Below are positions 1 to 4,641 of a DNA stretch of 5,468 nucleotides, in pieces. The translations under genes were made by a program, and so were the position numbers. The notes below the pieces were generated by a model. It was not told the origin of the DNA and did no database searches. It worked only from the letters and a program-made list of their open reading frames with translations. The DNA is taken from contig DIPH01000005.1 of the NCBI GenBank assembly GCA_002424045.1, positions 1 through 5,468 of the forward strand, in the 5' to 3' direction. How positions within the stretch are numbered: the stretch's first letter is position 1; every line of letters begins with the position of its first letter. Source of the stretch: Firmicutes bacterium UBA5493 (GTDB taxonomy: Bacteria; Bacillota; Limnochordia; Darwinibacteriales; Darwinibacteriaceae).

Positions 1-678
1 TTATTGGGGATAGCGACAACTAGATTGACAAATACCGGATCTTACGCCTCGGGACTTCTATTACGAGGCATTACACCAATTGGGTCATCTTCCTCGATTC
101 TATCGAGGAGATGCCAAACGACAACTCAACCGCGCAATTGTTGATCTCTACGAAGAGCAAAAAAGGACTCCTGTCATCATCATCGATCGATGAAGGGCAT
201 CTCCTGAAACGGGCCATGTTGGAGGAGATCCGGTTCCTCACCAACTTTAGGATGGATTCATTCTCGCCAATGAGTCTACTCCTTCTGGGGCAACCAGAGC
301 TCAAGCTGATCCTGAATACACAAATCTATGAAGCTATTGCTCAAAGGCTTAGCATCCGCTTTCACCTCGACGAGATGAGCCGAGACGAAACAAAAGGGTA
401 CATCACCCACCATCTAAAGATAGCCGGTGTTACCAATGAAATCTTCACCGACATGGCCATTGACGTGATTCACGAGTTCACACAAGGGATCTCTCGAAAG
501 ATCAACAACCTATGCTGCCTGCCTTCTTAGTGGATTCGGTGAACGGAAGAGCCTGATTGATGATTACTTGGTGCGCCAAGTGATCGAAGTGAGTTTGCCA
601 GTTGAGACTGGGGGGCAAGATTTCTTGCCCTTTCTGGACAAAAAGTGTGGCGCAATTGCGGTCAGAGAGCATGGCTAG
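1..678 (+). pseudogene. Broken ExeA-like AAA ATPase (insertion-sequence transposition helper), 5' end outside the window
   Basis: This is a decayed gene for an ExeA/COG3267-type AAA ATPase, a family that often accompanies DDE transposases and acts as an ATP-dependent helper in target handling. The reading is split over three frames. Frame 2, from about 29 to 187, gives PDLTPRDFYYEALHQLG and RGDAKRQLNRAIVDLYEEQ, ending in the Walker B strand VIIID. Frame 3, about 189-518, gives DEGHLLKRAMLEE, LTNFRMDS, LLLLGQPELK, a QRLSIRFHLDEMS stretch and SRKINNLC. Frame 1, about 517-678, gives ACLLSGFGERKSLIDDYLV and a tail to TAG at 676. A tandem CGAT copy (184-191) causes the first shift and an indel near 515-520 the second. 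A stop at 26-28 and a loss of fit before it suggest a third lesion. Walker A would lie upstream of the window. No transposase gene is visible. Family recognition is strong; the IS family is not resolved. Confidence 0.85.
651..660. repeat. 10-bp palindrome CGCAATTGCG at the end of the IS remnant
   Basis: A perfect 10-bp dyad lies just inside the 3' end of the ExeA-like remnant, in the context GTGTGG-palindrome-GTCAGAGAG. An identical 10-mer occurs at 3310-3319. Its place after the conserved part of the ATPase gene would suit a transposase-binding site or element end, but this is inference: no partner inverted repeat or target duplication is visible in the window, and a short palindrome can recur by chance. 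Confidence 0.35.
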
Positions 679-846
679 CTACAGTTAAGCTTCACCGTAT
701 CCGGTCGGCCCATGACCTTTCAGATGCCTATTTTGGGTCAATCGAGATTGGTTTTTGCAAGTGAACTTCGAAAATGCTTCGACGTTGTAGGAAATGATTG
801 TTAGAGCAATTGTTTGTCATATTTTTGGGAAAAGTAGGAGGTAGCT
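679..846. other. Gap between IS remnant and first acetyltransferase gene; strong RBS at its end
   Basis: No gene is seen here. The last bases hold a full AGGAGG ribosome binding site (836-841), five bases before the ATG at 847. A weak promoter-like pair, TTGTTA (798-803) and TATTTT (820-825) with a 16-base spacer, is possible. It would place the transcript start almost on the RBS, so I give it little weight. The junction between mobile-element DNA and resident DNA probably lies in this stretch but cannot be placed. Confidence 0.4.
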
Positions 847-1401
847 ATGAAGGGTATAGTCTTCGAGTCTGATCGCTTAAGAGTTCGAATGTTGAACTAT
901 TCGGACATTCCAACTATAATCAAATGGTGGAACGATGGTGCGGTAATGAAAGATATGGGCTTTGAAAATGGTATGGGTATTACTGAGTCAAGCCTTCTTT
1001 CAAGATTCAAAAAACAACTTGAGGCCGATGATACAACGATATTGGATAGTAGAATGTTTATCATAACAGATCGAAACACCGGTCAAGAAATAGGCGAGCT
1101 ACAATATGGGGAACTGGATCTGCAAAACAAGAAATGTAGAATTGCAGTTAAGATTGCAGAAATCGATTATCAGGGAAAAGGACTAGGAGAGGAATCCTTG
1201 TCTCTTTTCATTGGTTATCTAGCCGCCGAGTTAGGTCTGAGCAAAATAGAAATCGATACAATCCACGATAATCTTAGGGCGTATAATCTGTACAAAAAGC
1301 TTGGATTTCTGGAAACCAAAAGAGTAAAAGATTTTTGGACAGACGATCAGGGACATAAGCATGACATTGTTTTTTTGGAGAAGGTACTTGATAGTGAATA
1401 G
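847..1401 (+). CDS. GNAT family N-acetyltransferase, RimJ/RimL-like
   Basis: This 184-residue protein is a probable cytoplasmic acetyl-CoA-dependent N-acetyltransferase of the RimJ/RimL-type (Acetyltransf_3) branch; the acceptor is unknown. The N-terminus FESDRLRVRMLNYSD (6-20) is the usual opening of this branch (strand, 'RLxLR', acidic loop). Motif A with the pyrophosphate-binding loop is VKIAEIDYQGKGLGEE (101-116), with the QxxGxG signature at Q109-G114. Motif B follows as DNLRAYNLYKKLGF (141-154), where Asn142 and Tyr146 sit at the positions expected for the CoA-contacting Asn and catalytic-type Tyr. The length fits a single complete GNAT domain. The ATG at 847 is supported by AGGAGG at 836-841. 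The gene stands alone, 145 bases before another GNAT. Antibiotic, polyamine or protein N-terminal acetylation are all possible; no sequence feature chooses among them. Confidence 0.9.
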   Translation: MKGIVFESDRLRVRMLNYSDIPTIIKWWNDGAVMKDMGFENGMGITESSLLSRFKKQLEADDTTILDSRMFIITDRNTGQEIGELQYGELDLQNKKCRIAVKIAEIDYQGKGLGEESLSLFIGYLAAELGLSKIEIDTIHDNLRAYNLYKKLGFLETKRVKDFWTDDQGHKHDIVFLEKVLDSE

Positions 1402-1428
1402 TTCCTCTGACAACGTGCTCCCGACATT

Positions 1429-1453
1429 GCTAGAGAGCCCGGGCATGCCTAGC
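1429..1453. repeat. Imperfect dyad centred on GCCCGGGC between the two GNAT genes
   Basis: GCTAG (1429-1433) and CTAGC (1449-1453) flank the perfect 8-bp palindrome GCCCGGGC (1437-1444), giving a nearly symmetric site. It follows the first acetyltransferase stop by about 30 bases. There is no T-run after it, and the central palindrome leaves no loop, so it is not a standard terminator. A protein-binding site or chance are both possible. Confidence 0.25.
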
Positions 1454-1545
1454 GATCCCTGGAACACTAGAACATATGAAATAGGCCATTACCGCACTTC
1501 ATTCGTTGGGGTGATCACTAGACTATACTGCGAGGGGTGACATGA

Positions 1546-2061
1546 ATGAACTTGAAACTAGTTTTCCCCACAGAGATTTACGAAGATGAGTGGCATAGCA
1601 TCGTGAAAGAAGTTGAAGACGCAGGAGAAAAGATGACGCCGTACTCGTTAAAAGCATCTGCTAATGATTACACGGAGTATTTAAGAATAACTAGAGATGT
1701 ATCTAACGGGGTCAACCTAAATGGGATGGTTCAAGCAGACACCTATTTTTTGGTTAACGGTGAAGATACTCGCATCCTAGGTGCCATAAACATCCGCTAT
1801 TCACTGACGGACTATTTACTCAGCTACGGAGGTCACGTTGGATATGGAATTAGGCCATCCGAGCGCAAGAAGGGTTATGCTACCAGAATGCTAGAAATGG
1901 CGCTTGACATTTGTAGGGATAGAGGTATGGATAGGGTATTGATAACTTGCAATAAGAGTAATACTGGATCTGTTAAGACGATGACGAAGAATGGTGCAGT
2001 ATTGGAAAATGAAGTGCAAGAAAATGACAAGACTGTCCAACGTTATTGGATAGCCCTTTAG
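1546..2061 (+). CDS. GNAT family N-acetyltransferase, COG3981-like
   Basis: This 171-residue protein is a second probable acetyl-CoA-dependent acetyltransferase, of the COG3981 'predicted acetyltransferase' type, with unknown substrate. The helical N-terminal part (residues about 10-50, with EDEWHSIVKEVEDAGEKMTP) is typical of that group. It is followed by TYFLVNGEDTRILGAINIRY (66-85), the substrate-side strands. Motif A is GHVGYGIRPSERKKGYATRM (96-115), in which R107-K-K-G110-Y-A112 is the acetyl-CoA pyrophosphate loop. Motif B is CNKSNTGSVKTMTKNGAVLE (135-154), with the NxxN...S...K..GA pattern common in the family. The length is full for the group. The ATG at 1546 is preceded by GAGGGG at 1532-1537 with an 8-base gap; the ATG at 1542 is in another frame and is not used. 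The protein is clearly different from the GNAT upstream, so the pair is not a recent duplication. Confidence 0.9.
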   Translation: MNLKLVFPTEIYEDEWHSIVKEVEDAGEKMTPYSLKASANDYTEYLRITRDVSNGVNLNGMVQADTYFLVNGEDTRILGAINIRYSLTDYLLSYGGHVGYGIRPSERKKGYATRMLEMALDICRDRGMDRVLITCNKSNTGSVKTMTKNGAVLENEVQENDKTVQRYWIAL

Positions 2062-2322
2062 GTATGACTCTGAACGAGATCTTCAAGGGCCACTGCCCCT
2101 GGATCGCTTCCAAGTTACAGGGGCATCTACATACATCACATAAAAGCATCAACGCAGCGGGGTTTCGCTAAGCTTGAGCCACACTCCTTCGTAGTCCGCC
2201 TAGGACAACGTATAAGGCTCGTAGTGTGTTTAAAGGAACAAAGTAAGGTACTGATATGGGATTTGAATGGGTGTTTTCGGAGGTTTAACAAGTAACTAAA
2301 TGAATTTGTAGGGAGTGGAAGA
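2062..2322. other. 261-bp intergenic region with a hairpin-like repeat; RBS for the repeat protein
   Basis: I find no gene on either strand. It contains the inverted repeat at 2094-2125 (listed separately) and, at its 3' end, a purine-rich RBS, GGGAG at 2311-2315, seven bases from the ATG at 2323. No promoter close to consensus is visible. A GGAGG at 2279-2283 is followed by an ATG at 2300 that stops after three codons and is not a gene. Confidence 0.5.
2094..2125. terminator. Inverted repeat downstream of the second GNAT gene, weak terminator candidate
   Basis: TGCCCCTG (2094-2101) and CAGGGGCA (2118-2125) are perfect 8-base complements separated by 16 bases, 33 bases after the stop of the acetyltransferase gene. 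The GC-rich stem and its position suit a transcription end or 3' RNA stabiliser. The loop is large and no U-tract follows, so an intrinsic terminator is not established. Confidence 0.3.
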
Positions 2323-3102
2323 ATGTCTAAACTTGAAAGATTCATCATTTATCCGTTGCTCTTCGTATCACTATTTTGCTCTCTCACGGGTGTTAATATT
2401 CTCAAGGCCAGTCAGGAAGTTTTGGACAGGGTAGTTACTAGAGAATTGGTGGTTATTGATGACCAAGGAAACGCAATAGCTACTTTGAGAAAGGAAACAA
2501 ACCCCGAAGGGGGGATTCAAGAGAATGGTTCTATACTAAAATTATATAGTGATAATGGTAAGGACACAGCGAGCTTTGGGGCTTTCTCAGGCGGAGGTGG
2601 CATGACTCTGTTGAGTGAGTACACTCCCGATCGAATTGACTTGAGTACTTCCGAAATAGGCCTTATATCGCTGAAGAGTGGCTTTGATGAAACCGAACTT
2701 CAGTTAACTGAAGACTCCATTCACATGAAAAATGCTGAGGGCCATTCTGCTGTTACTATCAACTCAATTCGTGGTTTCGGCCGAATCGATGTATATAATG
2801 AGAAAAACACACGAGTTGTTTCTCTGGATAGCTTTAGGGGAGGCGGCTCCCTTGATGTGTATAACGAACAAGGTGCTTTTGTTGTTTCACTGGATTCCTT
2901 TGGTGGCGACGGGTCGCTTTCTGTGAATGATAGGGGTGGAAAGCTGATGGCTAATCTCAACGCCTACGATGGTGGCTCCTTATCGTTATATAATCCTAAG
3001 GGAGGAGAAAGGGCGAGTCTCTATGTGAACACGAATGATCATGCTGGATTGTGGTTATATGACAAGTATGGTGAAGAATCACGAGCGTATACTTTTTATT
3101 AG
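2323..3102 (+). CDS. Membrane-anchored protein with about 22-residue 'xVYNxxGxxVxSL' repeats
   Basis: This 259-residue protein has no function I can name. A basic N-terminus (K3, R6) precedes one hydrophobic segment at about 7-29 that can be a signal anchor; no lipobox is present and a cleavage site is not clear. The rest should lie outside the membrane. From about residue 40 it consists of short strand-turn-strand units: ELVVIDDQGNAIATL (41-55), ILKLYSDNGKDTASF (71-85), then regular units starting near 153, 175, 197, 218 and 241, each like GSLDVYNEQGAFVVSLDSF. The period is 21-23 residues. This pattern (hydrophobic strand, Asn/Asp-Gly turn, Val/Leu strand, Gly-rich link) resembles repeat proteins I have seen annotated only as hypothetical, with the same 'YPLLFVSLFxSLTG...LDRVVxRELVVxDxxG' opening. 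A beta-solenoid or stacked beta-hairpin fold is inferred. The ATG at 2323 has GGGAG at 2311-2315. Confidence 0.85.
   Translation: MSKLERFIIYPLLFVSLFCSLTGVNILKASQEVLDRVVTRELVVIDDQGNAIATLRKETNPEGGIQENGSILKLYSDNGKDTASFGAFSGGGGMTLLSEYTPDRIDLSTSEIGLISLKSGFDETELQLTEDSIHMKNAEGHSAVTINSIRGFGRIDVYNEKNTRVVSLDSFRGGGSLDVYNEQGAFVVSLDSFGGDGSLSVNDRGGKLMANLNAYDGGSLSLYNPKGGERASLYVNTNDHAGLWLYDKYGEESRAYTFY
2779..3093 (+). repeat. Tandem 63-69-bp coding repeats in the repeat-protein gene
   Basis: Five units begin at about 2779, 2845, 2911, 2974 and 3043. The first two are the most alike at protein level (GRIDVYNEKNTRVVSLDSF and GSLDVYNEQGAFVVSLDSF) and still share DNA such as TATAA(T/C)GA and GTTGTTTC. This points to in-frame duplication of a unit of about 66 bp, followed by divergence. 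The last unit (AGLWLYDKYGEESRAY) looks like a degenerate capping repeat. Confidence 0.75.
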
Positions 3103-3231
3103 CGAAATTTGAACTCATTTGCACTCGCCAAGAGCCATTTGCGCTGTCAGCAAACAAGTGGTCTTTGAAAGGGAGAAAAAGTCTTTACCCCGAAAGTACA
3201 TAAAAAGGGGGCAAAAGCAGGCCCTAAACGT

Positions 3232-3305
3232 CGGTCTAATATTACCTAGACAAGCACGATATATCTTCTTTGATGCCCCAGGTGATTCACTAGTAACACA
3301 AAGTT
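3232..3305 (+). pseudogene. Fragment of a glycerate 2-kinase C-terminus
   Basis: This short stretch aligns by eye with the C-terminal part of the glycerate 2-kinase gene near the window end (about 5379-5462). In frame 3, 3240-3260 reads YYLDKHD, identical to the YYLDKHD of the other copy (about 5386-5406). After a frame change, 3266-3292 reads FFDAPGDSL, against FFDALNDSL. At DNA level the shared blocks include TATTACCT, AAGCACGAT, TTCTTTGATGCC and GATTCACT, in the same order and spacing apart from small indels. The two copies are similar but not identical, so this is an older, decayed copy and not a recent duplication. Bases 3209-3224 (GGGGGCAAAAGCAGGC) may continue the match to 5322-5339 after an internal deletion; that is weaker. 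It cannot encode a functional enzyme. Confidence 0.75.
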
Positions 3306-3309
3306 CTGT

Positions 3310-3319
3310 CGCAATTGCG
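3310..3319. repeat. 10-bp palindrome CGCAATTGCG, second copy
   Basis: This is identical to the palindrome at 651-660 near the end of the ExeA-like remnant. It directly follows the glycerate kinase fragment. Flanking bases on both sides show no clear similarity to the first copy, so a common origin as a mobile-element end is only a possibility. Confidence 0.3.
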
Positions 3320-3328
3320 AATCAATGA

Positions 3329-3448
3329 GAAAGACTCAAGGAGTCTGGCCACTTTAATCAAATGCCTGTATGTTGGAGGACCCAGGATGAGGCGCAGGCT
3401 ATTGAAGAGTTGAAAAGACATGTTCGTCAACACAACCAATTGTATTGA
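3329..3448 (+). other. Short open frame, possible gene remnant, unidentified
   Basis: Frame 2 is open for 39 codons between stops at 3326 and 3446. It reads in part WRTQDEAQAIEELKRHVRQH, a charged, helix-prone sequence that looks like real protein. The only ATG in frame (3362) has no good RBS. The reading continues past the stop as KQNRRIGNSENRF, which could be a further piece of the same remnant. I do not recognise the family; a transposase or regulator remnant would fit but is not supported. Confidence 0.25.
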
Positions 3449-3458
3449 AAACAGAACC

Positions 3459-3476
3459 GGAGGATAGGTAACAGTG
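3459..3476 (+). promoter_or_regulatory. RBS and GTG start of the DUF998 gene
   Basis: GGAGG at 3459-3463 lies ten bases before the GTG at 3474. There is no in-frame ATG near it, and translation from this GTG begins with MKIDFKSRG, a plausible cytoplasmic N-terminus just before the first membrane helix. This supports the GTG start. Confidence 0.65.
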
Positions 3477-4145
3477 AAAATCGATTTTAAGAGCAGGGGA
3501 ACCCTGAATATCTTGGCACTCTCTGGCGTAGTGGCGTCCCTTTTTTATGTGGCCCACGTTGTAGCTGGTAGGATAGTTTGGTCAAACTATAATCCCCTAG
3601 CCCAGCCAATTAGTGATTTAACCGCCACTTCCGCAATTAGTCAAGAGCTTGCCAGCATGATTCTCTATGGGTACGACTTCTTTAATCTTCTTTTTTGTCT
3701 TGTACTTTTAGTATATTTCAGGCAGGTCACGAAACTAAATCGTACTTTTTATGCGGGCTTAGTTCTTAAAGCCGTTGCAGAAGTGCTATCTACCGTTGGC
3801 TACAAGCTGTTTCCTTTGGCTGACACAGATTGGACTAGCAGTTTTCAGAACAACATGCACTATGCTATAACGGGAGTTGTTGTGCTTAGCTATATTGTTT
3901 TGGCCCCGCTACTTACAACAGGATTGGCTAAAACAAGGAAATACCCCGCCATGACAAGATTTATGGGCCTGTTTAGTATCGTATTCATAACCTCAGGATT
4001 GCTCACTGTAATCGTCGCAAACATTTATCCCGAATATGTGGGTCTAGTGGAACGCGTAAATTTGTACTCATTGATGGTTTCAAATATGGCTTTGGCCCTA
4101 TGGGTGTTTAATCACAAGGAGAATCCGAAATCGGTTACCGATTAA
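3474..4145 (+). CDS. DUF998 family integral membrane protein
   Basis: This 223-residue protein belongs to the DUF998 family (Pfam PF06197) of polytopic membrane proteins of unknown biochemical role. Six hydrophobic helices are visible at about 12-33, 63-83, 92-113, 128-150, 163-185 and 193-213. The family-type loop after helix 1 is YNPLAQPISDLTATSA (39-54), matching the usual 'Y.xLxQxISxLxATGA' pattern. Helix 3 ends in VGYKLFPLADTDW (108-120), helix 4 starts with NNMHY (126-130), and VGLVERVN (189-196) before the last helix matches the conserved 'GLxER' element. The length is typical and the gene looks intact. The next gene begins 15 bases after its stop, so the two are probably cotranscribed. 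Family assignment is firm; function is unknown. Confidence 0.88.
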   Translation: MKIDFKSRGTLNILALSGVVASLFYVAHVVAGRIVWSNYNPLAQPISDLTATSAISQELASMILYGYDFFNLLFCLVLLVYFRQVTKLNRTFYAGLVLKAVAEVLSTVGYKLFPLADTDWTSSFQNNMHYAITGVVVLSYIVLAPLLTTGLAKTRKYPAMTRFMGLFSIVFITSGLLTVIVANIYPEYVGLVERVNLYSLMVSNMALALWVFNHKENPKSVTD

Positions 4146-4163
4146 GAAGGAGTGTGCGAAATG
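4146..4163 (+). promoter_or_regulatory. RBS that sets the kinase start at ATG 4161
   Basis: AAGGAG at 4146-4151 ends immediately before a GTG at 4152, far too close to serve it, but nine bases before the ATG at 4161. The P-loop protein should therefore start MLYIFMGPS, and a start three codons earlier at GTG 4152 is unlikely. The RBS lies in the 15-base gap after the DUF998 stop, as expected for a coupled gene pair. Confidence 0.75.
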
Positions 4164-4619
4164 TTATACATATTTATGGGACCAAGTTGCACTGGTAAAT
4201 CAACGGCAGTCAAGAGAATAAAGGAAATATTGGATGTTGAAGTATTTACTGGTAAGGATTATCTAAGAATGGCAAAGGACGAAAACGAAGCCTGGCAGTT
4301 ATTCTATGACAAATTGCTAGTCGCTGCATCTTCAGCCGAGGATTCGGCGAAAGACTCAATTATATACTTGATAACAGAAAAAGAAGAGTTGATGAGAATT
4401 GCAGATATTGAAAATGCATGCAGGATACGATTTACTGCCCCGCTTGAGACAGTAAAAGAACGTTTTTCACATAGAATGAATGGCAGATTGCCGCAACCGG
4501 TTGAGAAAATGTTGGAGAGACAATATACAGACTGGGAAGATATGGACGGAGATCTGATTGTAAACACCTCACAGAGCGATGATCTTAAAAAGATAATAGA
4601 ATTATTCGAAGTCGTGTAG
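4161..4619 (+). CDS. Small P-loop kinase (shikimate/adenylate-kinase-like fold), function unknown
   Basis: This 152-residue cytoplasmic protein is a minimal P-loop NTPase of the small-molecule kinase type. Walker A is GPSCTGKST (7-15), directly after the first strand MLYIFM. Residues 28-36 (VFTGKDYLR) are where such kinases bind the phosphate acceptor. DSIIYLITEKEEL (65-77) gives the second core strand and a loop of the Walker B type, though a clear catalytic Asp there is not obvious. RIRFTAPLETVKERFSHRMN (88-107) and PQPVEKMLERQ (111-121) form a LID-like segment with Arg101, Arg105 and Arg109, as in nucleotide and shikimate kinases. Similar small proteins in Firmicutes are annotated only as AAA or hypothetical kinases. 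The substrate is unknown; the pattern also fits chloramphenicol-phosphotransferase-like enzymes. It lies 15 bases after the DUF998 gene, so the two may work together. Confidence 0.82.
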   Translation: MLYIFMGPSCTGKSTAVKRIKEILDVEVFTGKDYLRMAKDENEAWQLFYDKLLVAASSAEDSAKDSIIYLITEKEELMRIADIENACRIRFTAPLETVKERFSHRMNGRLPQPVEKMLERQYTDWEDMDGDLIVNTSQSDDLKKIIELFEVV

Positions 4620-4641
4620 ACAGAACAGAAGAGGTTGGCTG

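Larger units (their letters stand above)
3103..3473. other. 371-bp region without an intact gene; gene remnants
   Basis: This gap holds three things listed separately: a glycerate kinase fragment (3232-3305), a palindrome (3310-3319) and a short unassigned open frame (3329-3448). It ends in the RBS for the DUF998 gene. The first part, 3103-3231, carries a loose direct repeat CATTTGC(A/G)CT at about 3116 and 3136 and otherwise nothing I recognise. A 69-codon frame from TTG at 3119 lacks an RBS and runs through the glycerate kinase fragment partly out of its frame, so I do not call it a gene. Confidence 0.6.

Noticed and set aside
111..530. ExeA-like frame read as a complete 139-residue gene
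   Set aside because: The ATG at 111 and first 26 codons are an out-of-frame reading of the upstream ATPase segment; the true protein sequence starts in this frame only at 189. It is part of a pseudogene.
1498..1529. Promoter with TATACT (1524-1529) ahead of the second GNAT gene
   Set aside because: No -35 element lies at a usable distance, and the -10 would be only a few bases from the RBS at 1532.
847..2061. Two adjacent GNAT genes as a type II toxin-antitoxin (TacAT-like) module
   Set aside because: Both proteins are full-length acetyltransferases of different branches, neither gene is preceded by a small ribbon-helix-helix antitoxin gene, and they are 145 bases apart.
2062..2322. Integron attC-like site suggested by GTTTAAC and AAC-type cores between genes
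   Set aside because: No paired RYYYAAC/GTTRRRY cores with an imperfect palindrome could be placed, and no integrase is present in the window.
2721..2960. Alternative frames on both strands inside the repeat protein gene
   Set aside because: They arise from the repetitive coding sequence and mirror its period; the frame from 2323 has an RBS, a membrane anchor and coherent repeats.
3119..3328. 69-codon open frame starting with TTG
   Set aside because: It has no ribosome binding site, its first half resembles no protein, and its second half overlaps the glycerate kinase fragment, which changes frame inside it.
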